NCBI GenBank assembly: GCA_009761415.1
Contig: QUOL01000016.1
Location: 654,113-718,112 of the forward strand
Direction: 5' to 3'
Length of the DNA: 64,000 nucleotides
From: Sarcomyxa edulis
Lineage: Eukaryota; Basidiomycota; Agaricomycetes; Agaricales; Mycenaceae
Position numbers and translations under genes: made by a program. Below, piece after piece: positions 50,019-60,410 of this stretch. The notes under the pieces were generated by a model. That model had not been told where the DNA came from. It saw only the letters and a program-made list of their open reading frames with translations, and searched no databases. How positions within the stretch are numbered: the stretch's first letter is position 1; every line of letters begins with the position of its first letter.

Positions 50019-51533
50019 ATGGGAAAAGCCAAGTCAGAAGAACGCGTTGCGCAAAGCGTCGTCGCAGACGACTTCGAACTGTTCTCAAGCGAGATGAGCA
50101 TAGGCAAGTATGTGGCATGTGTTTCTGATCGTTGTTTTCTGATTCTCATGGCAAATCCCTAATGGCACAGAGGTCCGTTCAACATCGGTGACACCCTGCA
50201 AAGACGTTGTAAGTCGAAGCCCATTTTCCGTGCAGACATGGACAGACTTTTTTTCGCTAGATCAATTGATACGTGTGATTGGGTCCGGCTCGTATGGCAC
50301 GGTCTGGGAAACGTCTGATAAGGTCAGGAAAGTACACGTAGCGGTGAAGGTCTTTCATGGAGGGGATATAGGAGAAACTGCTTCTCAACAGGCGCTAGAC
50401 GTCGTTCACCGACTCAAGTCCCGTCCGGAAAAAAGTGCCAGGTACGAAAAGTATGACACTTCTTACCGCCGAGCTCATGAATTTATAACAGTTTAATTGC
50501 TGATTTTTCCGACCGATTTATCTTCAAGAAGCGCTGGTGTTTGGTTTCAGATTTCTACGGACCGTCGCTGAACGCAGTACTCAACAACACGTCTCTTACG
50601 CCACTTCAATCTCGTCAGATCAAGACAATATCCTGGCAAATTGTCAGAGGTGTAGCCTGTGAGTGTTTTCGTTCAATGTTCGAGTGTGATTGACCTAATA
50701 TATAGTGGAGTCATGCATCGTGTCGGCATCATCCATACAGATATCAAACCTGATAACATAGTATTTTTCACTGGAGGTTCCGTGACCGTCAGGGAGGCAA
50801 ACGCGACGGGGGTGTTTGTCGACAAGGTATGCATCACATCCTAACCCATTTGTACTCTTATACAGACATCCGACCTCGTCTTAATGTCACAGGTTATAAT
50901 GCAGAGCGTTGAAATTCGGATAGTCGACTTCGACGACGCGATTGTTTTCTCCGACACGAAGAGAAAATATCCGATCGGAACGACCAGTTATTGCGCGCCA
51001 GAGGTTACTCTAGGTCCGTCCTTCACAATCGCAGTTAATCAGGCACGTCTCATCAGAGTAGGCATAGCATGGGGTCCCGCTGTAGACACATTCTCGGTCG
51101 GCTGCGTTCTAGCGGAGCTGGCTAGCGGACGTTCATTATTCGCTTCCAGCTTCGATACAGTAGAACGTATCGCAGCTATCGAAGTCGTAATTGGCCTTTT
51201 CCCTCGAGGAATCGTGGAAGCAGTCAGACAGGTGAACCAAAGGCTGTTCACGAAAGGACGACCGGCGAGAGCGAATTTTCCTCCAAAGTATATCTGTGAT
51301 GATTGCACCATTAACTCCGAAGCTATGGTACGGATATCAGGCCTGTCACACGTTTCGGTAAGTCTTGGTCAAGTGCCTCGAACATCAATCTGATATAATC
51401 GCAGACAATCGTCAGAGACCCCGATATGAGCAACCTCGTTCGACGCCTGCTTCATCTGGACCCTAGACTTCGCATCAGTATGCAGGACGCTGTACATCAT
51501 AGTTATTTTGTCGAATTTAGATCGGATTTGTAG
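50019..51533 (+). CDS. SRPK-like serine/threonine protein kinase
   Basis: Starts at ATG 50019 (MGKAKSEERVAQSVVADD). An N-terminal FNIGDTLQRRYQLIRVIGSG resembles the SRPK opening in which a short conserved lead meets the glycine loop. Kinase landmarks: glycine loop IGSGSYGTVWETSD, VAIK-type lysine in VHVAVKVFHGG, catalytic loop GIIHTDIKPDNIVF, the metal-binding DFG replaced by DFD in RIVDFDDAIVF, activation end GTTSYCAPEV, and helix F VGIAWGPAVDTFSVGCVLAE. The C-terminal lobe ends SMQDAVHHSYFVEFRSDL at TAG 51531-51533. HTDIKPDN and the lack of an R before D are SRPK-like. Seven or eight introns. Catalytic Lys, Asp and Asn are kept, so it may be active despite DFD. Substrates unknown. Confidence 0.75.
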
Positions 51534-51938
51534 TTATAGTGTGTACATCAGATACTTCGTGTTCCTTAGAAATGGCATACTCCGTCAAATTTCTTCCTCA
51601 GCAAGTGTTCTAGTGCGCCTGCAATTTATGCTCGAGGACCTCTTACTACTGGTTCACTACACAAATGAATATCTGATGTAGACGTACTCGAGTGCAGAAC
51701 GGACATAGCTACAGTTTAGAATCCCATGTACTTCGAGAGCAAGAGTCGGATAATGTCAATTTTAAACGAGGACTACAAGATATGAGCATACAGCAATTGT
51801 TCTCTAAGTTACGTGTCTACAGTTTCCCATTCGGAGACGAGGGATTGTTGCATGAACGAGTCTATGTCAAATAAATCTAGACCGGGGTCGTTCTGACCAC
51901 TAGAATCGAACTATGCAAACGTACGAACTTGAGCGGTC
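51534..51938. other. Convergent intergenic region, no supported gene
   Basis: Separates the SRPK-like gene (+) from the small Zn2Cys6 gene (-). A 60-codon open frame at 51692-51874 shows no domain and no splice partners. It should hold two 3' UTRs. Confidence 0.5.
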
Positions 51939-53029
51939 TTATAAGAAGGATAGAGCTGGCAGACAACGCACATTATCCAGCCCGGAAAATATGTTATTGT
52001 ATTCCCACTCGGGAGCGTAGCTTACGGATTCAGTAGCGACAGTTTCAGCCGTGAAGATGTCCGAACATTCAGCGTATTCTTTAGTGCCGCCTTTCTCCGT
52101 CGATGTTTGTGCTGGAGCCGCAGGAGGGGTGCGAAGGAGTTGGAGGATGGAGGTCAGATAATCCCTGTCAGCATTTGACAACGTATTTATCAGTCTGACG
52201 GTGTCGACGATGGGCGATAAAGTTCCCGAATGACGATTTAAGGGGTCGTTCGACCTAACCAATTTCAGTAGGATTGGCCGGACAGTCAAAGAGCATAGCA
52301 TACCTGTCCGGGCCCATCACTTCCTCCATAGAGGCTTCGATAGGACGTGTATCAACATTCGCGACGCTCTGCATGTCAACGGATCCCGTCTGGACCGGAC
52401 CAGAATTGCCTTTACCTGAAGACTTGCTCAGAAGGAGGACTTGGATTTCGGTGGAAATTCGTATATAACATACCTACAGCATCTCCCAACGCCCTTTCCG
52501 GAAGTCGAGGAACAGTTACTTGACTGCTCATGCACTACGGATAAAACGTTCACCGGTGAATGAAACTTTAGCGAAAGAGAATCTAACCTGTCTTCCCATG
52601 CGGGTACATCGACGACAGAACGGCATACCGGAATCGCACTGTAAGACATGCGAGTAAGACTATCTCCGAACGATTGAGACCAAAAGACTAACGAGTTCGT
52701 TGGTCAACCAGCAGGTATAGCAAGAGGACTTCGGTTCCTCTTGAGTAGAACCATTCCGTATCCGACGCAACTCGGCGTATCGATCGACGGCCGCAGGAGT
52801 AGATAACAGCGAACGTACCAGCGGATATCCATTGGACCTGAGTAAGAGAAAAGCCAGTCGTTTTCAACGCAGGCCAGGTAAATGCACCTCCTCCACTCAC
52901 AGTCTGCTGGGGTCGATTGCGTCCATCGACTGTTGATCACCGTCCATAAGTTTTCATCGCACAATTCGAAGCTTAAGTATCAGCGTTGGTAAAGCACGGG
53001 ACAGACCATGCACTCCCTGATAATGACAT
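51939..53029 (-). CDS. Small protein with internal Zn2Cys6 cluster
   Basis: Revealed only by splicing. From ATG 53029 (MSLSGSAC) a tiny first exon and a 35-nt intron lead to FELCDENLWTVINSRWTQ. Joined exons then read SNGYPLVRSLLSTPAAVDRY, and a perfect zinc cluster CYTCWLTNELCDSGMPFCRR completed by CTRMGRQC, spacing C-x2-C-x6-C-x6-C-x2-C-x6-C. The cluster is split by an intron after NEL. The remainder contains GNSGPVQTGSVDMQSVANVD and LINTLSNADRDYLTSILQLL and ends NVRCLPALSFL at the stop at 51939. There is no fungal_trans domain and the protein is only about 290 residues. Basic residues usual between cysteines 2 and 3 are missing, so DNA binding is uncertain. Splice choices were fixed by phase agreement across six exons. 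Confidence 0.65.
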
Positions 53030-53343
53030 TTTTTTAAAATCGTTATTTGCTGACATAATGCGGAAGCTTACATCGATTTGTATATGTTCGTCCAATGCAA
53101 CGTGGTCGCTGTGCCTTGGCAAGGATAAGCGTGTCTATTCGCCATACGAATATCTATTTACTGCTCGGGTAATTTCTGTCTATCTTTGATTTTTTCGTGG
53201 AATATACAATAATCTAAAAGTTCTATATTCGCATGAGTACGCCAATGTTCCTGGACTGTCATCGATCTCTAGTTCCCTCTCCACGGTGCTTGGCATCAGT
53301 TACAAAAGCCTACCACGCTGTTACAGTGTAAAGGGATTTCCCC

Positions 53344-53881
53344 ATGTTTGAAGGTCTGGTAGATTCGCAAGACGCATGGAGAGAATCGAAGTGAGCCGGG
53401 GGTCTTTTTTTTTTTTTTCTTTCTTTCCTTTAGTTCTGAAGCCGTTACGCATACAAGGGGGTCTACGACTATATCAACGGCCAGTACATACAGAGAGATA
53501 TTGGAGTGGCCTAATGCGGTAAGCGATGTTGTTCATTGAAGAGGAGTTTGGATATCGATCCATAAAATACTTCCGTCGATCCTTCAGATAGAATTCTGGT
53601 CATTCGCAGCGGAAAGCATTCTTCGGCATGGAAATTTCAAAACAGCACTGGAGCGACATCTCGGAGGAGTACTGACATCCCCAAATGATCCGTCCGCTGA
53701 TCCAGGACTGGACGAGTACGTCACGTGTGTCGATAACTTCCTAGAAGAACGAGGGCGTCTGGCTATGGAAAGAGTCAGCTTGATAGTGTCAGTCGGCATC
53801 ATAGAGCGCCAGTTTCGCGGTCGTTATCATACCACCAAAGTCGCCGCGGCTACTCCAGTGCCTTCAGAGACCTCGTCTTGA
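53344..53881 (+). CDS. Small orphan protein, frame continues past a TGA
   Basis: Three exons from ATG 53344 (MFEGLVDSQDAWRESN), across an intron with a 15-T tract near 53404-53420, then TISTASTYREILEWPNA, an intron ending TTCAG, and a long last exon (EFWSFAAESILRHGNFKTAL, LDEYVTCVDNFLEERGRLAM, IERQFRGRYHTTKVAAAT). TGA lies at 53879-53881. Downstream the same frame remains open as IEQVGSTSSVSEIRRNSRYS and EHLFKRRSTHTYDAGDKMLE to about 54080. This suggests a nonsense mutation, read-through, or a very short intron (53858-53890, 33 nt, GT to AG and in phase) that removes the stop. No domain recognised. Confidence 0.5.
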
Positions 53882-54278
53882 ATAGAACAGGTGGGCTCCA
53901 CGTCGTCAGTTTCCGAGATCAGACGTAACTCGCGGTATAGCGTTCCAGAACACCTTTTCAAAAGACGATCGACGCATACATACGACGCGGGAGATAAGAT
54001 GTTAGAGCGCCGAATAGGGATGGTGAGGTTTCTCGCGCGCGCGTGCACACGAGATAGTCCGATGGATGTAGAATGGTATTTCCTGCAGTATTAATGAAGC
54101 CTATTTAGTGGTCACCATGTGGCGCAGTTAAGCACCAGTGACCTCACGTTGGACCCGCTCGTTCACGGTGAGATTTCCATTGTCGTCGATCATCATCACG
54201 GAACCTATTTCTTTACTGCGTACTTCGATATAGGTCAGGATTCGTCATAGAGATAGCGACACAGGGTATTCGCTTCCG

Positions 54279-55150
54279 CTAAAATTGGAATGTATCATGC
54301 TCACCAACAGGGAGCCCAGACGATAGAGCATGAGGCAGAACCCAACACAGAGCATCTCCCACTCTACGTCGCTCCAGGACCTCGCGCTCTCGTCGCGGAA
54401 AAGTTGCAGCGGATGTCATCCCGATATCGTTTCGAAGCAAGGGCGCTATGAATTCGACTGAAGTAGTCGAGAAAGTGCGCTGATAGCTCGCTAAAAACGT
54501 CCGATTTATAAAAGAGCTTCGGGGGAAGACAGAAATGGCGTAGTCGGAGGTTATAAAATTCATACAATTTGCTGGACCACATAGAGACAGGATCAGCCTT
54601 CGGAAACGCGGGAATAGATAGAAGAAATCGTACTTGTAGCGCATTGAATAATAAATTCCAAAGAATCTCCCCTTACTAAATGCACAACAATAGACGTGTC
54701 AGTGTCTGCTCTCCAGAACACGAACGAGAATATCTTGTCTGCAACGGCCGGACGGAACGACGATAAAAACATCGGCTGGCTGCCAAGTCTGTAATTCTCC
54801 ATATTCAGCATCTCCGTCATAGCTGCAAAGTCAGAAGTTGTGACGCATATGTCGAGGGTGGTCAAAGTGCTAGATCCGCGGTAGAAAAAGTCGACCACGA
54901 CAGGTCCACATATGAACGACCCCGAAGGTCGTAACGCCGCCAATAACCTGTCGATATTCTGTACCCATCTCGATAACAGAGAACGATGGTCCCATCTTAT
55001 CGCCACATAACCTCGGATCATACTGTGAGTTGTGAAACTGACACGAGACAGGTAGAATATTGAGTCTAAGGGCCATGTCGCGAAGAATCGGTTGACCATC
55101 GGATATCCACCGTATATGAGGGCGAGCTCTAGGGCAGACGGAATCGACAT
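54279..55150 (-). CDS. Orphan nucleotidyltransferase-fold-like protein, copy 1 (degraded C terminus?)
   Basis: Starts at ATG 55150 (MSIPSALELALIYGGYPMVN). Two exons share a collinear pattern with the gene at 58919-60236. Shared blocks: FFATWPLDSIFYLSRVSFTT (copy 2 FFIRWPPDVLYSIFTLNYAI), FICGPVVVDFFYRGSSTLTT followed by LDICV (copy 2 VICGSVALKYFDRNFETTNN then VDICV), VHLVRGDSLEFIIQCAT, and CMNFITSDYAISVFPRSSFI. The G-x8-F...[DN]xDxxV arrangement recalls nucleotidyltransferase folds but the second acidic residue is not conserved, so activity is doubtful. The C terminus stops early at 54279 compared with copy 2. An open segment RSKEIGSVMMIDDNGNLTV at about 54127-54235 on the same strand may be a lost or extra exon. 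Confidence 0.6.
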
Positions 55151-55391
55151 GGCTCGAAAGGTGAATGTGTCAGAATTCAAACGAGTCTGGCATGCAGATT
55201 CCGGCTTATCACGAGACGACCGGTAAACGGGCCCGACCAGCAATTTAGAACATACATCCAGAGATATAGCGAAGAGTCGAAAAACGTGTAGAGCCAACCG
55301 ACACTTCAACGTTAGTAGATCGTTGTAGAAACAGGGTCATCACATTGAAGGTAGTAACTAGGCGGAACACTTAGAGGTCCTTATAGAGACC

Positions 55392-58300
55392 TCACGCACT
55401 ACACGTCAAACAAAGGTCCCTGTCCTCTATCCACTGCTCCATATCATAATCTGTCCGGCCATCCAAACGGGGTATCGATTGGCCGTCTGAAGGTATAGTG
55501 ATCTGGGTAGCGTAAGCTGCCGGTCTGGTACGTAGATAGTACATCCCCGTCTTCAATCCCTTCTTCCAACTGTAGAAGTGCATGCTTGTCTAGATCAGGC
55601 GTTCAATGTCAGAAATAATAAACAGCACGAGAAACATAGGTAAGGACTCGCTAGTTGATTGAGGGTGGGAGTCCGAAGATATAGAGACATGCTTTGACTC
55701 TGGCATACGAAGGCTCCGCGATCGGCAGCCAGGTCTATCACGGACCTCTGACTTATTTCCCAGACAGTCTTGAATACCTCCTTGACCTCGTACGGGATCT
55801 CTGGAATTCCCATAATAGACCCTAGAAGGGAACACAGTCAGAATGCAGCAAAGTGTACGACGAATCTCGACTTCACCTCTATTCGAAATAATCTTCTGTC
55901 TCATGGGTTCGTTCCATAGACCAAGTTCAGACAAAGCAGCGACCAACTCACGCGAAACTATCTGGAATTCCCCAGAGAGAACGCGTCGCGTATACAAATT
56001 ACTGCGTAAAGTGAATGGTTAATACGAAGGTTTAGGAAGAACTGACATGACAACTGACCTAATGATCGGGTCGAAGCCTTCACTGAAACCAAATATCTGG
56101 CTAGTACCCGCGGTAGGCATAGGAGCAACCAACAAAGAGTTTCTCAATCCGTGCCGACGTATGAGTTTCTTCAACAAAGCCCAATCCCATCTCGGAGAAG
56201 GAATAACGTTCCACATATCGTATTGGAGAATTCCGTTCGATGCAGGTGAACCTTTCCACGACGTGTGCGACCCTTCCATAGCAGCTAACTCGGCACTAGC
56301 CTCCAGAGACGCATGGTAGATCGTCTCGAAGATGCTGGCGTTCAAGTCTCTGGCATCCTGAGACTCGAAAGGCATAGAAAGGGCAACGAAGGTATCAGAC
56401 AGGCCCTGCACGCCAATTCCTATAGGACGGTGTCTGGCGTTGGATAGTTTGGCTTCGGGAACGGGATAATAGGTCGAATCGATGACGCGATTCAGGTTTA
56501 TAGTGACTATTTTGACTATTCGATGTAGGTCGGCAAAGTCGAAATTCCCGTCTTTGTCTATGAAAGTCGGCAGACAGACAGAGGCTAGACTACAGACGCC
56601 GGTTTCCGTTTCGGAGGAATATTGCATAATTTCGGTACACAGATTAGACGACTTCATAGTTCCTAGATGACACTGATTGTTCTTGTCTGAAGAAAGACGC
56701 CGCAAGATGCACGGCATATTTATAAATAGCAAATCACAGATTGGAATCAGCGCACTTACTATTGACTGCATCTTTGTATATCATAAAAGGTCCCCCAGTC
56801 TCGATCTGGGACGTGATGATTGACTGCCACACGGTTCTAGCGGGCAAGACTTGCGAAGACAACCCTTGTTGTTCCAACCGTCCGTAGAGGATGTCGAAAT
56901 CCTCGCCGAACCGCTCGGACAACCGTGACGCAACGGATGGACAAAACAAGGACCAGCCACGGTCTTCTTCGACACGGCGCATGCTAAGGTAAACGTAGTA
57001 TCAGTACAATGTACATTCCAGAAGACATACTACCCACAATATATCTGGAATCCACAACGCGTAGAACAGGTTGCGAGCGCGCAATTCATCCTTTCCTCTG
57101 TTCCTTTTGAGGTCTAGGAATGACATGATATCGGAATGCCAAGGTTCGAGAAATACTGTCGCTGCCCCAGGACGCTTGTCCGCGTCTTGCGGCATGCACT
57201 GAACAGCGGCGTCAAACACTCGGAGAACGGGAACGACTCCGCCGGAGATTCCGCCGTGACGGTTTGGTGATCTACGTATCAGGTCAGACGATGGAGGAAA
57301 GGTGTGACTTCGAATCGCACTCACCCTTTAGCAATTACATCCGTGGCGTTTAATCCTACACCGCCCGCATGTCGGCTGATAATAGCACATTGAGACAAAG
57401 TCTTGAAGATATCCTCGGCATTTCGATACAATATAGGCATCAGAAAACATGAGCTAAGCTGCGCTTTCGGTGTCCCTGCGTGGAAAAGAGTAGGAGAGGC
57501 GTGGACGAATCTCTTTGTTGACATGAGGTTATACGTCTCGATGACATTTTTGATGTCATCTCCATGAATAGAAACGGCAACGCGCATAAACATGTACTGT
57601 GGCCTCTCGATGATTCCGCCGTTCTTTCGTAAAAGATAACTGTGCTCAAGTGTCTTGACAGCGAAGCTGTAACCAAAGAGAACAAAGGTTCAGACAAATT
57701 TTTGACAATGCACGACAAAGACTGACTAGGTGAAATCCGCGTCCCTTCCGTGAACGATAGTAGAATCCAGGACCTGGGAATTCTCCAGCACAGTTTTGAC
57801 AAAAGAAGGATCAAACGTGGTAGAGCCTGTGTGTCTTCTGTTCGTACAATGCTGACAAGAGAAGATATATCGACGCACCCATGCAATCGTCATTTTCCTG
57901 GACGAGGTAGGAAAAACGAGAGACTGTTCCTTTATACAGTGATGTGGTTGCTATCCTTCCACCAAGACGGGCATAGTCAGGATGGATGACAGCCATATTG
58001 GCGGCTGTTTCTCCTATCAAATCCTGTGCATGATAAATTCAGCGAGTTGCTTCACTGAATTAAGAAAGGTAACCATACGTCTACAGACACTGACGTTATT
58101 CGATCGTGAACTCCGTTTCCAACGATGGAACATACTCTATAAAGGTCGATGTAAGAGGCGTTGTGACGTTCTATAAACTAGTGACTCACCTGTCTGGATC
58201 CACAAAGACGCGGTCTAACCCATAGCACTGCTACACCGGAAGTCAGCACATTGGTAGACGTATACAGAGAGAATGTATCCACCTGACGGATACGGTTCAA

Positions 58301-58524
58301 AATCTAATGCAACAACATCAGCAAGTTGTATGGAAAGAAGCTTTGCGGGGAACGCACCTTTTCTGGATTGTAAATCTCCAATGCACTGCGAGCATGTGAG
58401 TCTCAAACGGAGCTCTTACAAGCTAATGAACTTACCCGTCTATTGGAGGCAAGAAGTCAGGAATGACGTCGAGTACTAGCGATTAACTCGTACCTCTCTT
58501 TACAACTTGCATGTTCGTGTGCAT
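55392..58524 (-). CDS. RNR1: Ribonucleotide reductase large subunit (class Ia), divergent
   Basis: Starts at ATG 58524 ([20 protein letters not shown]), giving an ATP-cone N terminus, and ends CLTCSA at TGA 55392. About 800 residues over a dozen or more introns. It reduces ribonucleoside diphosphates for DNA synthesis together with a small subunit. Key residues are all present: radical-site cysteines in LSSCFL and VCSLAS, the catalytic N-x-C-x-E in SSNLCTEI, stacked tyrosines in [10 protein letters not shown], and a C-terminal CLTC pair that regenerates the active site. Further blocks are [49 protein letters not shown] and [20 protein letters not shown]. Sequence is more divergent than expected for the main housekeeping copy (for example [20 protein letters not shown]). 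It sits between two paralogous orphans, so an accessory second copy is inferred. Confidence 0.88.
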
Positions 58525-58918
58525 CTCTTGAAGCGCTTGGAAGGTCCGCGGAAGACTTGTAGGGGAGCTTACACGAAGTATACAGAGCACCCTATTTCCC
58601 CTTGGATTCACTATTTATATGCGTTCGGATCCATCAGGACGTTGAGAGATTTGGTAATCTTGTAAAAGATCAACGAGTGCATCATAGTATAAAGTCGACA
58701 AAGGGTAGATAAGAAACCATTGAGAATCAAATTGGCTGATTGTAAAAATATGTAGGATTACCTAATATACAGAGAAGTACGGCCGCGACACCGCTCAATC
58801 GTCTATATGTCTCGACGCATTCTACAGAGAGGAGAGTGTTTCGCCCTTCCGCGAGGGGAGTGTTTTGCCCTTCTCATCTCGAAGGATATCGAGACCGTCC
58901 TGAACATCGATAGTCTGC
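58525..58918. promoter_or_regulatory. Divergent promoter region, RNR1 / orphan copy 2
   Basis: 394 bp separate the start codons of the ribonucleotide reductase gene (-) and the nucleotidyltransferase-like copy 2 (+). The part next to copy 2 holds a two-unit tandem repeat (58831-58872). I see no MluI cell-cycle box (ACGCGT) in it. Confidence 0.5.
58831..58872 (+). repeat. Two-unit 24-bp tandem repeat
   Basis: GGAGAGTGTTTCGCCCTT at 58831 is followed 24 bp later by GGGGAGTGTTTTGCCCTT at 58855. It lies 50-90 bp upstream of the start codon of orphan copy 2, in the promoter or 5' UTR. Confidence 0.8.
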
Positions 58919-60236
58919 ATGCCACCTTCCAAGCCTCGTCCCCGCGGAGTATCAGTATTCGAAGCCGCCCTCTGTCGGGGAGGCGAACTATTTCTTTCGA
59001 AGTTCTTCATTCGTTGGCCGCCAGACGTCTTGTACAGCATTTTCACCTTGAACTACGCCATACATTCCATAGTCAGCTTCTACATCGACCAAGCATGGGA
59101 TCCCAGTCGCAGTCTATATAGATGGTTTTGGGAGCCTACCAAACTGTTGCTAGCTCTTCACACTTCGAACGCTGTCATTTGCGGATCGGTGGCGTTGAAA
59201 TATTTCGATAGGAACTTCGAAACGACAAATAACGTTGACATTTGTGTACGACTGGACGGCCTTACAAGCCTGGGGCGAGTCATCATAGGGAATGGGTTCG
59301 CGTTCTGTCCCGCCACAGGAGACCCGAAAAACTTCGAGGTGGCCGTCCTTATGCAGTCTGGAAAGAGAGAGGTCCCAAACGATGGGCAATCAACCACGTC
59401 TCGCAGAGCGGACCCACATATGCGCACTTTCTTATTCGTGAGATGTACCCCTCTGCCGAACGGTCACACAGACACGGTGACGGTAACGGTTCATCTAGTC
59501 CGGTGGGAACCCCTCAGATTCATCCTATGTTCGGATTCGAGTAAGTTCTCATCCTAATCGAAGCGACGACCCGCATTGACTTTACCCTCTAGCTGCAGTA
59601 GTCAACGTTATCACGGGGAAATGCGCCATATCGGTCTTTCCCCAACAGACGTTCATCATGAGATTGGCCATAGGATCATCACAACACCACGAGACGACCA
59701 ATTCGGTTACTTCGAAATGGCTCGAAGATTACCATCCGGAAGATTTTCGACGCGTCAAAGGCGGAAAGGGAGTCATCCGCAGTCTACGGACGGGGAGAAG
59801 GTACATCGGCGATAGTTTTTGCTGGTCGGTTCACTTCGAACGACATTCTAAAGGTAAGGATTGCACAACCCAATATCCGACCGTAGAAATGACGTTGATA
59901 GTGCTTTGGCCTATATAGCGTTCGGTGCAAAGCTTGAAATCCCTCGCGGACCATCGTTTGAGGTATTGGATTGGAGAACCGGGGCACCAAGAGAGGGCGC
60001 GTATGTGCGATTGGCAGATCCGTTCGTATGGAGGTAAGCGCTGAACAACTTCCAATATTTCTCATCGAATCTCATCGATCCCAGTTCCTGGGCGTATGTC
60101 AGAGGACTGATGTCAACGCTCTAGGTACGAATTACCAGCACATAAAATACAGGGCCTGGCTGATATCCACGCAGATGACAAAGAAGATCAATGCCGATCA
60201 GCGGAGCACAATCTGGAGGTTAAGCAGACGGAGTAG
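58919..60236 (+). CDS. Orphan nucleotidyltransferase-fold-like protein, copy 2
   Basis: Starts at ATG 58919 (MPPSKPRPRGVSVFEAALCR). Exon 1 has FFIRWPPDVLYSIFTLNYAI, LLALHTSNAVICGSVALKYF and NNVDICVRLDGL, a pattern seen in many basidiomycete orphans whose central GS...D/NxDxxV block looks like a degenerate nucleotidyltransferase site. VHLVRWEPLRFILCSDS, NVITGKCAISVFPQQTFIMR, GRRYIGDSFCWSVHFERHSK and PSFEVLDWRTGAPREGAYVR follow over two further exons. The last intron I choose (60034-60124, donor GTAAGC, branch-like CTGAT, end CTCTAG) joins DPFVWR to YELPAHKIQGLADIHADD and a stop at 60234-60236. Skipping that choice gives an earlier stop at 60124. Function unknown. Paralogous to the minus-strand gene at 54279-55150 across the ribonucleotide reductase gene. 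Confidence 0.65.
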
Positions 60237-60410
60237 CATACATGTGGCGCACATCGGACGGTATGCTAAGTCCGCATATGTCTAAGAGGAACACCACTAG
60301 GTGAATTACGAAATACACATGTTCTATCAGAAGCGGATCATCTGGCGAGTGGTGTGTAAGCAGCTTACTTCAGTTTAACAAAACATATTCCGGATTATAA
60401 GACGTGCTGA

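Noticed and set aside
54593..55309. Longer N terminus for orphan copy 1 starting upstream of 55150
   Set aside because: The upstream residues have no match in copy 2, whose start aligns with MSIPS at 55150.
59971..60285. 104-codon plus-strand frame overlapping orphan copy 2
   Set aside because: Out of frame with the homologous reading; the spliced YELPAHKIQGL exon fits better.
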